Below are positions 28,201 to 36,247 of a stretch of DNA of 64,000 bases, piece by piece. Origin of the DNA: Lysobacterales bacterium 15-68-25. GTDB taxonomy: Bacteria; Pseudomonadota; Gammaproteobacteria; Xanthomonadales; Rhodanobacteraceae. The position numbers were made by a program, and so were the translations under genes. The notes beneath the pieces are model-generated. The model made no database searches and had not been told where the DNA came from. It saw only the letters and a list, made by a program, of their open reading frames with translations. The DNA lies in the NCBI GenBank assembly GCA_002279065.1, contig NCKB01000005.1, positions 1 to 64,000 of the forward strand, written 5' to 3'. Every line of letters begins with the position of its first letter. Positions within the stretch are counted from its first letter, which is position 1.

Positions 28201-29148
28201 CCGACGCCGGCGCAGGCGGCCCGCACCGGCGTGAATCCCGCCAGCCTGCCGCCGTTTCACCTGCTGGTGGACGACCTGCGGCTGGGCAACGCCCACCTGG
28301 GCCAGGCCCGGCTGGAAAGCTGGCCGACCGCCAAGGGCATGCACCTGGACCAGCTGCGGGCACTGTCGCCCAGCGTGCAGATCACCGCCTCCGGCGACTG
28401 GAACGGCACCCCGGAGGACAGCCAGACCCACCTGGCGATCGATTTCTCCGCCGAGGACATCGGCAAGATGCTCGACGCGCTGGGCTTCGACGGCCTGTTC
28501 AACGGCGGCAAGACGCGGGCCCACCTGGACGGCACCTGGCCAGGCAGCCCGTCGGCGATCACCCTGGCCAACCTCGAGGGCCGGCTGCAGGTGCACGTGA
28601 CCGACGGGCGCATCCCCGAAGCCGACTCGCCGGGCGTGGGACGGCTGCTGGGACTGGTCTCGCTGGCCGAACTGCCGCGCCGGCTCACGCTCGACTTCGG
28701 CGACGTGTTCGGCAAGGGCCTCGCGTTCGACAGCATCGACGGCAGCTTCGTCTTCGCCGACGGCAACGCCACCACCCAGAACATGAAGATCAAGGGGCCG
28801 GCCGCGGAGATCACCGTGACCGGCCGCACCGGACTGCGTGCCCGCGACTACGACCAGCAGTTGCTGGTGGTCCCGCATGTGGGCAACAGCTTGCCGGTGG
28901 TCGGCGCGGTGGTCGCCGGTCCGGTCGGTGCCGCGGCGGGACTCGCCGTGCAGGGGCTGCTCGGCAGGGGGCTGAACAGGGCGGCCAGCGCGCGTTATTC
29001 GATCACCGGCAGCTGGGACAAGCCGGTGATCACCCTGATCGAGAAGCGCGTACCCAAACCCTTGCCGTTGCTGCCGGCACCAGCCAGCTCGACGGCGCCG
29101 ACGCCCCCGCTGCTGCCCGCGCCGGCCGCGACGGCACCGGCGCACTGA
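25255..29148 (+). CDS. yhdP: YhdP, AsmA-like outer-membrane lipid transport protein
   Basis: A 1297-residue protein with one N-terminal membrane helix (residues about 16-38) and a very long beta-rich periplasmic region of the DUF3971/AsmA type. In E. coli YhdP acts with TamB and YdbH to move phospholipid toward the outer membrane. The C-terminal domain (LRARDYDQQLLVVPHVG, then GAAAGLAVQGLLGRGLN) is conserved. It ends in a Pro/Ala-rich tail. The GTG at 25255 is the only start that keeps the membrane helix near the N-terminus. The rng-yhdP-tldD neighbourhood is typical of gammaproteobacteria. Confidence 0.92.
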   Translation: MTATWSRRAHRLSRALGWIVGVALITLAVVAALAQVLLPALAQHPQWVAAQLGARLHRPVSFESMQGRWTPAGPTFALRGVTLGGAAPGQAPLRIPEVDATLDFGGWLLPSRHMLNLHVRGVQLDVARSKDGHWSIRGIGTAGGSSEQPMSPGRLSLDLWLDDVHIDVADERTGRHYAVLADQLRAWLGSGEVRVGARLRRAGADGVLTAAGQFRDDGSNGRVWLAGDNLDVKAMLGDASLAGYTAEQGHGHLEAWLDWRDGKVVRSVLQTDLTGVSLGTPVGSRVDVAAIRGVMEIRQTGDGYRLAWAGYDGSALVAVMHRPSAEAIRIGIAASSLQLAPLVPWLALKPDMSAGLSHWLGEGKPRGEITRADVQWQRGVGLIRLDAAFQGLGIDPVGALPGIDRLSGTLRGDAEALSLELPQQATVLRFPKAFRQPFELSRLAGTVAVWHDDDGVHLGADPLAFTGIGYAGEARGEVLLPAGGGQPFLDLYAHIDHGDVTAAKLFWPLTMPPKAMAWLDRGLVGGTIDGGDALVRGSLADWPFLHDEGRFEAQARMSDLTLDYGEGWPRAEHVSAVANFIDNGMLVQASGGDAMGVKAQRAVALIPDFGDAALDLNVSGSGSGASLLGFVSHSPIAAREADTLAKLKLGGRGDFDFHLLLPFKDGASPQLNGTAQLSNADLSAPDWNLKLGQLSGPMQFDATGLSAGPLQGTFRSQPSTLQMRIAGATGDPDAVLSASLDGRFTLAELLRDQPAMAWLGAASEGRSEFRIGLDIGRDAANAPLHQRLTIDSALQDVAIKLPAPLDKPAGVMMPLHVVLGLPTDSADLQVSLDEVMRARFRLPGGYGQPLAGTIALGDRMPDVLPTQGLRVQGHGGRVDVSGWIQQVVGGQGSGSAPTLEGIDISADHAMLFGNDFPGLHMQVTPKPDGLGIDADGAMLSGHFDVPAADLDKRGITARLKRLYWPKAEPPKDASGKALPDTGPTPAQAARTGVNPASLPPFHLLVDDLRLGNAHLGQARLESWPTAKGMHLDQLRALSPSVQITASGDWNGTPEDSQTHLAIDFSAEDIGKMLDALGFDGLFNGGKTRAHLDGTWPGSPSAITLANLEGRLQVHVTDGRIPEADSPGVGRLLGLVSLAELPRRLTLDFGDVFGKGLAFDSIDGSFVFADGNATTQNMKIKGPAAEITVTGRTGLRARDYDQQLLVVPHVGNSLPVVGAVVAGPVGAAAGLAVQGLLGRGLNRAASARYSITGSWDKPVITLIEKRVPKPLPLLPAPASSTAPTPPLLPAPAATAPAH

Positions 29149-29152
29149 GCCC

Positions 29153-30358
29153 TCAGTCCGGCGAACCAGCCTCCTTCGGTGGTCCGCGGAAGGGGAACAG
29201 CTGCTGCCGGACGAACCCGTCGGGCATGTAGTCGCCGACCACGCCGTATTTCTCCGGGAACCGGCGCGTCGACTTCACCGCGGTGCCGAACAGGTAGTCG
29301 AGGAAGGCGTAGTGCGCGGCGTAGTTGCGGTCGATCGCCTCGTCGTCCGAGGCGTGGTGCCAGTGGTGGAAATCGGGCGTCACCACCACGTATTTCAGCG
29401 GCCCCCACGGCAGGTGCACGTTGGCGTGGTTGAACACCGCCTGGAAACCGACCACCAGGATGTAGGCGTTCATCACGCCCTCGCTGAAACCCAGGATGTA
29501 GAGCGGTGCCAGCACCGCTACCCGGGTCACGATCAGCTCAAGCATGTGCTGGCGCGAGCCGGCCAGCCAGTCCATCGTCTTGGCGCTGTGGTGCACGGCG
29601 TGGAAGCGCCACAGGAACGGGATCTCGTGGTACGCGCGGTGGGTCCAGTACTGCGCCAGGTCGGCGACCAGGATGCACAGCAGCAGCTGCGGCACGAAGG
29701 CGATGTGCTGCACGGTCTGCTGGAACGGGCTGTCGGTGAGCCAGCCGAACAGGTGATGCAGCAGGAAGTTCACCGTCAGCAGCGCTAGGCCCACGATGAA
29801 ATGGTTCACCGCGAAGTGCTTCAGGTCGGTCTGCCATTCCTTGCGGAACACCGCCTGGCCCCGGTACAGCGGGAACAGCTTCTCGATCAGCACGAACACC
29901 AGGGTCGAGCCGAGCAGGTCGAGGATGAACCAGTCCAGCCCGATGTACGGCGTGTGGTCGGGGAAGTTGCCCACCGGCACACGCGAGCCGCCCAGCGCGG
30001 TGGCCGCCAGCACGAAGACGAAGGCCACCGCGTTGATGTTGCGCGAGCGCCCCAGAATCACGTTGCCCAGCGACATGCCGCCAGCGACCAGCAGGCCGGC
30101 CAGCAGCAGCTGGCGCAGCACGTCGACCGAGTACTTGTGGCGCAGGTCCGGGGTGGTGAGGTACTGCGGAAAGTGGAAGGCGAGCACCGCCAGCAGGCAG
30201 AGCACGCCCAGCGACAGGGCGATCACGCCGCTGACCCGGCCCAGGCCGGGCTTGAGTTCGCCGTCGCTGCGCAGCAGTTCGCGGGTCTCGGCGACGGGCT
30301 GCTGCAGGGTGTGTTCGATGACTTCCAGCGGGCGCTTGCGCGGGGTGTCTGACGACAT
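29153..30358 (-). CDS. Sterol desaturase / fatty acid hydroxylase superfamily membrane protein
   Basis: A 401-residue membrane protein with about eight hydrophobic segments. The di-iron histidine boxes are HRAYH, HAVHHS and HWHHASD, the HX3H/HX2HH/HX2HH pattern of the superfamily. The reaction is likely an O2-dependent hydroxylation or desaturation of a lipid, but the substrate cannot be told. It sits between yhdP and tldD, which are usually neighbours, so it looks inserted. It converges on yhdP with four bases between the stops. Confidence 0.85.
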   Translation of the reverse strand: MSSDTPRKRPLEVIEHTLQQPVAETRELLRSDGELKPGLGRVSGVIALSLGVLCLLAVLAFHFPQYLTTPDLRHKYSVDVLRQLLLAGLLVAGGMSLGNVILGRSRNINAVAFVFVLAATALGGSRVPVGNFPDHTPYIGLDWFILDLLGSTLVFVLIEKLFPLYRGQAVFRKEWQTDLKHFAVNHFIVGLALLTVNFLLHHLFGWLTDSPFQQTVQHIAFVPQLLLCILVADLAQYWTHRAYHEIPFLWRFHAVHHSAKTMDWLAGSRQHMLELIVTRVAVLAPLYILGFSEGVMNAYILVVGFQAVFNHANVHLPWGPLKYVVVTPDFHHWHHASDDEAIDRNYAAHYAFLDYLFGTAVKSTRRFPEKYGVVGDYMPDGFVRQQLFPFRGPPKEAGSPD

Positions 30359-30483
30359 GGATCGATGCTCCGTGGACGCTGTCCTTGCTTTGGCGCATCG
30401 TAGCGGATGCCCGCCGGCAGGCGCGCTTTAAAGCCGCAGCCGCCGCCCCCACGTTCGATTGTCACTACCGGATTCCGACGCAG

Positions 30484-31929
30484 ATGCCCATGTCCTCCCT
30501 TCTCGACCAGGCCCAGCAACGCCTGCTTACCCCCGGCGGCCTCGCCACCGGCGACCTGGAGCGGGTGTTCGATCAGCTGATGGCGCCGTCGATCGACGCC
30601 GCCGACCTGTATTTCCAGCATTCGCGCAGCGAGTCGTGGCTGCTGGAGGAGGGCATCGTCAAGGACGGCAGCCACTCGATCGAGCAGGGCGTGGGCGTGC
30701 GCGCGATTTCCGGCGAGAAGACCGGGTTCGCGTATTCCGACGAGATCGTGCTGCCGCAGCTGCTGGAAGCGTCGAAGGCCGCCCGCGCCATCGCGCAGGA
30801 CGGTCGCGGCGCCGGCCGCCCGCTGGCGCTGGGCAACACGCGGGCGCTGTATCCGGCGATCGATCCGGTCGAGAGCCTGCCCAATCCGGACAAGATCGCC
30901 CTGCTGCGCGAGGTGGATGCCTACGCGCGCTCGCGCGATCCGCGCATCACCCAGGTGATCGTCAGCCTCGCCGCCACGCTGGACACCGTGCTGATCGCCG
31001 CCTCCGACGGCACCCTGGCCGCCGACGTGCGCCCGCTGGTGCGCATCAACGTGCAGGTGATCGCCGAGGCCAACGGCCGTCGCGAGCAGGGTTACGCCGG
31101 CGGCGGCGGACGCTACAGCTACGGCGAGCTGATCGCCAACGGCCGCGCGCTCGGCTTTGCCGACGAGGCGGTGCGCCAGGCGCTGGTCAATCTCGACTCG
31201 GTCGACGCCCCGGCCGGCCAGATGACCGTGGTGCTCGGCCCGGGCTGGCCCGGCGTGCTGCTGCACGAGGCGATCGGCCACGGTCTGGAGGGCGACTTCA
31301 ACCGCAAGGGCAGCTCCGCCTTCGCCGGCCGCATCGGCCAGCGCGTCGCGGCCAAGGGCGTCACCGTGGTCGACGACGGCACGCTGCCGGGCCGCCGCGG
31401 TTCGCTCAGCATCGACGACGAGGGCACGCCGACCGAGTGCACCACGCTGATCGAGGACGGCATCCTGGTCGGCTACATGCAGGACAAGCTCAACGCCCGC
31501 CTGATGGGCATGCAGCCCACCGGCAACGGCCGGCGCGAATCGTTCACCCAGCTGCCGATGCCGCGCATGACCAACACCTACATGCGCGGTGGCGACATGG
31601 ACCCGGCCGAGATCATCCGCTCGGTGAAGAAGGGCCTGTACGCGCCGAACTTCGGCGGTGGCCAGGTGGACATCACCAGCGGCAAGTTCACCTTCTCAGC
31701 CAGCGAGGCCTACCTGATCGAGGACGGCAGGATCACCGCGCCGGTGAAGGGCGCCACCCTGATCGGCTCAGGTCCCGAGGTGCTGCAGCGGGTGTCGATG
31801 ATCGGCAACGACATGGCGCTGGACGAGGGCGTCGGCGTGTGCGGCAAGGACGGCCAGAGCGTGCCGGTCGGCGTGGGTCAGCCGACGCTGCGCATCGACT
31901 CGATGACGGTGGGTGGCACCGCGTCTTGA
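30484..31929 (+). CDS. tldD: Metalloprotease TldD
   Basis: TldD pairs with PmbA (TldE) in a heterodimeric zinc protease that processes some ribosomally made peptides (microcin B17) and degrades the CcdA antitoxin in E. coli. The 481-residue product has the metal-binding HEAIGH (261-266), flanked by [19 protein letters not shown]. The C-terminal SMTVGGT is typical. ATG 30484 ([11 protein letters not shown]) is used; ATG 30490 is equally possible. The partner pmbA lies 1.1 kb downstream on the same strand. Confidence 0.96.
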   Translation: MPMSSLLDQAQQRLLTPGGLATGDLERVFDQLMAPSIDAADLYFQHSRSESWLLEEGIVKDGSHSIEQGVGVRAISGEKTGFAYSDEIVLPQLLEASKAARAIAQDGRGAGRPLALGNTRALYPAIDPVESLPNPDKIALLREVDAYARSRDPRITQVIVSLAATLDTVLIAASDGTLAADVRPLVRINVQVIAEANGRREQGYAGGGGRYSYGELIANGRALGFADEAVRQALVNLDSVDAPAGQMTVVLGPGWPGVLLHEAIGHGLEGDFNRKGSSAFAGRIGQRVAAKGVTVVDDGTLPGRRGSLSIDDEGTPTECTTLIEDGILVGYMQDKLNARLMGMQPTGNGRRESFTQLPMPRMTNTYMRGGDMDPAEIIRSVKKGLYAPNFGGGQVDITSGKFTFSASEAYLIEDGRITAPVKGATLIGSGPEVLQRVSMIGNDMALDEGVGVCGKDGQSVPVGVGQPTLRIDSMTVGGTAS

Positions 31930-31956
31930 CCCGGCGCCGCTGCCTGGATCGATGAC

Positions 31957-31984
31957 GCGAAAGGCGCCCAAGGGCGCCTTTCGC
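31957..31984. terminator. Bidirectional hairpin between tldD and yjgA
   Basis: A perfect 13-base inverted repeat (GCGAAAGGCGCCC with GGGCGCCTTTCGC) with an AA centre. The tract AAAGGCGCC..GGCGCCTTT gives short U runs on both strands, suiting it to end the convergent tldD and yjgA transcripts. Confidence 0.7.
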
Positions 31985-32032
31985 ATGTCCGGGCGTTGCC
32001 GGAGCGACCGCCGGGCGTCGCTCCGCCGCAGA

Positions 32033-32611
32033 TCAATCGTCGTTGTCGTCCGTCGTCGTGTCGTCGTCCGCCTCGCCGGCTTCCAGTTCCTTGAGCAGTT
32101 GGAAGATCTCCCGATAGGCCCGGGGCGGCTTGTTCGGGGTGTTCTTCTCGATGCGTGCCTGGCGTACCAGCGAGCGCAGATGCTGGCGGTCGAGCTCCGG
32201 GTGCCGGTCGGCCAGTTCGGACAGGGCGGCATCGCCGTCGTCGCCCAGCAGGCGCTCGCGCAGCGATTCCAGCCGATGCATGGCGGCCGTTTCCTGGCGC
32301 TGCTTCTCGCGGTTTTCGCCCAGCGCAGCGCGCACCGCATCGAAGGTGGCCTCGTCGTGACGGCGCATCAGCTTGGCGAGGAAACCGAGCTGGCGCTTGC
32401 GCGCGATGTGCGAGCTGATCCGGCGCACGTTGGCGATCTCGTCGCGCACGTCGTCCGGCAACTCCAGCTTGGCCAGCTTGGAAGGAACCATCTCCACCAG
32501 TTGCGTGGCCAGCGCGAGCACGGCCAGCGCGTCGCGGCGCTGCTGGGTGCGGCTGGGGCCGTATTCGTTCTCGTCCAGTTCGTACTGGTTGCGGCTTCGG
32601 CTGGGACTCAC
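32033..32611 (-). CDS. yjgA: YjgA/DarP family ribosome-associated protein (DUF615)
   Basis: The E. coli homologue (YjgA, DarP) binds late 50S assembly intermediates. The 192-residue product has the family pattern: SRTQQRRDALAVLALATQLV near the N-terminus, then KLAKLELPDDVRDEI and RRHDEATFDAVRAALGE. The acidic tail ends in an Asp/Thr run. The GTG start (32611) overlaps the stop of the DUF1653 gene by four bases (GTGA). A very long open frame continues upstream but is only antisense sequence. Confidence 0.9.
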   Translation of the reverse strand: MSPSRSRNQYELDENEYGPSRTQQRRDALAVLALATQLVEMVPSKLAKLELPDDVRDEIANVRRISSHIARKRQLGFLAKLMRRHDEATFDAVRAALGENREKQRQETAAMHRLESLRERLLGDDGDAALSELADRHPELDRQHLRSLVRQARIEKNTPNKPPRAYREIFQLLKELEAGEADDDTTTDDNDD

Positions 32612-32868
32612 GGGGCGGTTTCCGGCGGGGTGGCGAGGGAGAGCGGATCGCTGTCGTCGGCCTGCTCCAGCGCGAAGCGCGGAATCGGCTCGCCCTCCAG
32701 CTCCACCGTCTCGCAGAACATGGCCGCGGGGCGCACCCACAGACCGTGCTCGCCATACAGCGCCTGGTACACCACCAGCGGTTCCATCGTCTCGCTGTGG
32801 CGGGCGGTGCCCAGCACGCGATAGCGCTGGCCCTTGTAGTGGCGGTAGATGCCGGCGGCAGGTTGCAT
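32608..32868 (-). CDS. DUF1653 family protein
   Basis: A small 86-residue protein. The core GIYRHYKGQRYRVLGTARHS and MEPLVVYQALYGEHGLWVRP match the DUF1653 family, an all-beta domain of unknown function. GGAGAG lies just before the ATG at 32868; a GTG four codons earlier is less likely. It is translationally coupled to yjgA by a GTGA overlap. No function should be assigned. Confidence 0.88.
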   Translation of the reverse strand: MQPAAGIYRHYKGQRYRVLGTARHSETMEPLVVYQALYGEHGLWVRPAAMFCETVELEGEPIPRFALEQADDSDPLSLATPPETAP

Positions 32869-32989
32869 GGGACTCTCCACAGCGGCCAGACTGGCGCGCT
32901 CTTTTCATGCCGTCCGCCGGACCCCATATGTGACGTGGTCGGACGGCGCGGGTCGTCCATTCTACCCGTCCACCCAGCAGGAATCCCAC

Positions 32990-34357
32990 GTGAGCGAAAT
33001 CGCCCCCCATCCCGACCGCAGCCGCGAGGAACTGGATCGCCTGGCCGAGCTGGCGCAGGACGTGATCCGCCGCGCACGCGACGCCGGTGCCAGCCAGGCG
33101 GAGGTGGCCGCCAGCATCGACACGGGCCTGAGCGTGAACGTGCGGCTGGGCGAGGTGGAGACGGTCGAGCACACCCGCGACCGCGGCTTCGGCCTCACCG
33201 TCTACTTCGGTCAGCGCAAGGGCTCGGCCAGCACTGCCGATCTGAACCCGGACTCGATCCAGGCCACGCTGGACCAAGCGTGTGCGATCGCCCGCTACAC
33301 CGAGGAAGACCCGGCGGCCGGTCTCGCCGACGCGGAGCTGATGGCCACCGAATTCCCCGATCTGGACCTGTGGCATCCGTGGGCGATCGACACCGCCGGC
33401 GCCATCGGGCTGGGCCAGCGCATCGAGGATGCCGGCCGCGCCCACGCCGGTATCACCAACTCCGACGGTGCCGGCGTGCAGATGGGCGAGAGCCTGTCGG
33501 TGTATGCCAACTCGCACGGCTTCGTCGGCTGCGAGCGCGGCACGCGGCATTCGATTTCGCTGTCGCTGATCGCCGGCGACGAGACCGGCATGCAGCGCGA
33601 CTACTGGTACGACAGCGTCCGCGACGCGGCGAAGTTGATGGATGCGAAGGCGCTGGGCGACAAGGCCGCCGAGCGCACGCTGGCAAGGCTGGGCGCGCGC
33701 AGCCTGTCCACGCGGCAGTGCCCGGTATTGTTCGCGTCCGAGCTGGCGCGCGGGCTGGTCGGTCACCTGGTCAGCGCGGTCAGCGGCGGGGCGCTTTACC
33801 GGCGTTCCAGTTTCCTCGTCGACCACGCCGGCAAGCCGGTGATGCCGTCGTGGATGCAGATCGTCGAGCGGCCGCTCCTGCGCGGCGGCCAGGCCTCCGG
33901 TGCGTTCGACGCCGAGGGCGTGGCCACCCGCGACAGCGCGCTGGTCGAGGACGGCGTGCTGGCGCGCTACGTGCTGGGCAGCTACTCCGCGCGCAAACTG
34001 GGTCTGACGACCACCGGCAACGCCGGCGGTATTCACAACCTGGTCGTCTCGTCGGGCAGCGCCGACGGCGAGGCCAGTGACTTCGCCGGCATGCTGGCCC
34101 GTCTGGGCACCGGCCTGCTGGTGACCGAGCTGATGGGGCAGGGCGTCAACACCACCACCGGCGACTACTCGCGCGGCGCCTCGGGCTTCTGGGTCGAGAA
34201 CGGCGCGATCGCCTTCCCGGTGGAGGAGATCACCATCGCCGCCAACCTGCGCGACATGTTCGCCGGCATCGTGGCGGTGGGAGCCGACGTGGATCCGCGC
34301 TCGCACATCCTCACCGGCTCGATCCTGCTCGACCGCATGACGGTGGCCGGGGGCTAG
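32990..34357 (+). CDS. pmbA: Metalloprotease PmbA (TldE)
   Basis: Partner of TldD. The 455-residue product lacks the HExxxH motif, as PmbA does. It has the shared fold elements TGNAGGIHNLVVSSG, LLVTELMGQGVNTTTGDYSRGASGFWVENG and EITIAANLRDMF. The start is GTG at 32990 with AGGAA (32979-32983) six bases upstream. It is divergent from the DUF1653-yjgA pair, an arrangement common among gammaproteobacteria. Confidence 0.95.
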   Translation: MSEIAPHPDRSREELDRLAELAQDVIRRARDAGASQAEVAASIDTGLSVNVRLGEVETVEHTRDRGFGLTVYFGQRKGSASTADLNPDSIQATLDQACAIARYTEEDPAAGLADAELMATEFPDLDLWHPWAIDTAGAIGLGQRIEDAGRAHAGITNSDGAGVQMGESLSVYANSHGFVGCERGTRHSISLSLIAGDETGMQRDYWYDSVRDAAKLMDAKALGDKAAERTLARLGARSLSTRQCPVLFASELARGLVGHLVSAVSGGALYRRSSFLVDHAGKPVMPSWMQIVERPLLRGGQASGAFDAEGVATRDSALVEDGVLARYVLGSYSARKLGLTTTGNAGGIHNLVVSSGSADGEASDFAGMLARLGTGLLVTELMGQGVNTTTGDYSRGASGFWVENGAIAFPVEEITIAANLRDMFAGIVAVGADVDPRSHILTGSILLDRMTVAGG

Positions 34358-34453
34358 GCCATCGGTCCCCTGCGCAAGAGTCTGCGTCCGCGGTAGCATC
34401 GACGGTGGATCGCCACCCTGTGGCGACAGGCAGCCACTTACGAGGGTCAGGTC

Positions 34454-34879
34454 ATGAGCGTTCCACCCGAAGACGTCGTCCCCCCGCCACCTCCGCCGGC
34501 CGCTCCGCCGCCGGGCGAGACGCCCGCCTCCGTCGGCCCGTCTCCCGAGGAGCGCCAGTGGGCGATGTTCGCCCACCTGTCCGCCCTGCTCGGACTGGTC
34601 ACCGCCGGCTGGGCCTGTTTCCTCGGGCCGCTGATCATCTGGCTGGTGAAGAAGGACACCATGCCGTTCGTCGACGAGCAGGCGAAGGAAGCGCTGAACT
34701 TCAACATCACGGTGATGATCGCCGGCGCGATCTGCTGGGTGCTGGTGTTCGTGCTGATCGGCTTCCTGCTGCTGTGGGCACTGGCCATCGTGTGGATCGT
34801 GTTCACCATCATCGCGGCGATCAAGGCCAACGAAGGCGTGAGCTACCGCTATCCGTTCGCGTTGCGGCTGATCAAGTAG
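34454..34879 (+). CDS. DUF4870 membrane protein
   Basis: A 141-residue protein. A Pro-rich N-terminus (residues 1-30) precedes three hydrophobic segments. The conserved PFVDEQAKEALNFNITVMI motif is the DUF4870 hallmark (Tic20-like topology). Function unknown. A strong terminator follows, and it converges on ispA. Confidence 0.88.
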   Translation: MSVPPEDVVPPPPPPAAPPPGETPASVGPSPEERQWAMFAHLSALLGLVTAGWACFLGPLIIWLVKKDTMPFVDEQAKEALNFNITVMIAGAICWVLVFVLIGFLLLWALAIVWIVFTIIAAIKANEGVSYRYPFALRLIK

Positions 34880-34902
34880 GAGCATCCGTCGACGCATACG
34901 GA

Positions 34903-34932
34903 AAAGGCCGCCCCACCTGGGGCGGCCTTTTT
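34903..34932. terminator. Terminator between the DUF4870 gene and ispA
   Basis: AAAGGCCGCCCC (34903-34914) pairs perfectly with GGGGCGGCCTTT (34919-34930) around ACCT, and five Ts run from 34928 to 34932. The A run on the left arm lets it work on the - strand too, for ispA. Confidence 0.93.
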
Positions 34933-34953
34933 CCTGGGCCAGGCCGGATGCCG

Positions 34954-35844
34954 TCAGCGCAGCCGATGCGCCGCGTACAGCGCCAGCTCGCGCAGCGGCG
35001 AGTGCGGTGCGTCGAGCGGGCCGAGCGCAGCCAGTGCCTCGTCGGTGAGCTGGGCCAGTCGGGTGCGTGAGGCGTCCAGGCCGAGGATCGAGGGAAAGGT
35101 GGGTTTGTCGGCGGCCGCATCCTTGCCGGCGGTCTTGCCGATCACCGCGGATTCGCCTTCGACGTCGAGGATGTCGTCGCGGACCTGGAAGGCCAGGCCG
35201 ACCGCGCGAGCGTAGTGGTCCAACGCATCCAGCGTGCCGGAGTCGGCACCGGCGGCCATCGCGCCGAGCTGCACCGAGGCGCGGATCAGCGCGCCGGTCT
35301 TGCAGGCGTGCATGTGTTCCAGTTCGTCCAGCGACAGCGTGCTGCCGACCGCCGCCAGGTCCAGCGCCTGGCCGCCGGCCATGCCCTCGGCGCCGCATGC
35401 GCGGCCGAGCGCGCGCTGCATCGCCATGCCGATGGCCGGATCCACCGGCGCCTGCGCCAGCAGCTCGAAGGCCAACGCCTGCAGCGCGTCGCCGGCGAGG
35501 ATCGCCATCGCCTCGCCGAACACGATGTGGCAGGTCGGGCGACCGCGGCGCAGAGCGTCGTCGTCCATCGCCGGCAGGTCGTCGTGCACCAGCGAATAGG
35601 CGTGGATCAGCTCCACCGCGCAGGCTGGTGCGTCGAGCACCGGGCCATCGCAGCCCAGTGCGTGGCCGGCAGCGTAGACCAGCAGCGGACGCAGCCGCTT
35701 GCCGCCGCCCAGCACGGCGTAGCGCATGGCGCGGTGCAGTTCGGCGGGCGGGACGTCTTCGGCGGGCAGGGCGGCGGCGAGCGCGCGGTCGGCGCGGTCG
35801 ATCAGCGCCTGCAGCGCCGGGCTCAGCTCAGAGTTCGGGTTCAA
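34954..35844 (-). CDS. ispA: Farnesyl diphosphate synthase
   Basis: Builds C15 prenyl diphosphate, the precursor for undecaprenyl phosphate and ubiquinone. The 296-residue product has both aspartate-rich motifs: DDLPAMDDD (residues 88-96, bacterial six-residue spacing type) and DDILD (223-227). It overlaps xseB by 17 bases. In E. coli dxs follows; here a terminator and a convergent gene follow. Confidence 0.97.
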   Translation of the reverse strand: MNPNSELSPALQALIDRADRALAAALPAEDVPPAELHRAMRYAVLGGGKRLRPLLVYAAGHALGCDGPVLDAPACAVELIHAYSLVHDDLPAMDDDALRRGRPTCHIVFGEAMAILAGDALQALAFELLAQAPVDPAIGMAMQRALGRACGAEGMAGGQALDLAAVGSTLSLDELEHMHACKTGALIRASVQLGAMAAGADSGTLDALDHYARAVGLAFQVRDDILDVEGESAVIGKTAGKDAAADKPTFPSILGLDASRTRLAQLTDEALAALGPLDAPHSPLRELALYAAHRLR

Positions 35845-36085
35845 ACGGTTCGGCGCTCTCGGGGGCGTCGGGATCGAGCAGCAGGCGCACCCGCAGGTCG
35901 GCCTTCTCCAGCGCCTGCTGGCAGTGCCGGTACAGGCCGATGCCGCGTTCGAAGGAGGCCAGCGAATCGTCCAGGCTCAGGTCGCCGCCCTCCATCTTCG
36001 CCACGAGCTGCTCGAGCTCGTCGAGCGACTGCTCGAAGTCGGCGGCTGGCGCGGTGTCGGCGGGGGCGGGAGCGGTCTTGGCCAT
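35828..36085 (-). CDS. xseB: Exodeoxyribonuclease VII small subunit
   Basis: An 85-residue helical protein with [21 protein letters not shown] and [19 protein letters not shown], the XseB signature. It binds XseA to form the single-strand exonuclease. ATG 36085 ([11 protein letters not shown]) is preferred; a TTG three codons upstream is in frame. xseA is not in the window. Its stop lies inside ispA, indicating coupling. Confidence 0.95.
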   Translation of the reverse strand: MAKTAPAPADTAPAADFEQSLDELEQLVAKMEGGDLSLDDSLASFERGIGLYRHCQQALEKADLRVRLLLDPDAPESAEPFEPEL

Positions 36086-36144
36086 GGCCGGCAACGCTAG
36101 CGCAGCGGGGGCGCTGAATCAATGGAAACGGGAGAGGCAAAGGC

Positions 36145-36247
36145 CAGGAGTGAGTGGAGTGGAGCGAGGAGTGAGAGAAGGCGAAGGGCGGCATCGCGCA
36201 ACGGTTTGGCCCTCTCTCACTACTCACTACTCACCCCTCGCTTCTCC
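36145..36247. repeat. GAGTGAG-type degenerate repeat, inverted arms (xseB-tilS gap)
   Basis: The left arm (36145-36178) is built from CAGGAGTGAGTGGAGTGG and CGAGGAGTGAGAGA. The right arm (36211-36247) reads CTCTCTCACTACTCACTACTCACC and so is the complement of the same motif. About 30 unique bases lie between. The right arm contains the tilS stop and encodes its last residues. The same motif family recurs at 42482-42525 and 42690-42727. Confidence 0.6.

Noticed and set aside
25270-29145. A 1291-residue open frame antisense to yhdP
   Set aside because: A typical shadow of a high-GC gene: His/Arg/Gln-rich, no motifs, and exactly opposite a well-supported gene.
32612-35398. N-terminal extension that would make YjgA a giant protein
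   Set aside because: It runs antisense to pmbA and overlaps the DUF1653 gene in another frame; the GTGA junction gives a natural start.
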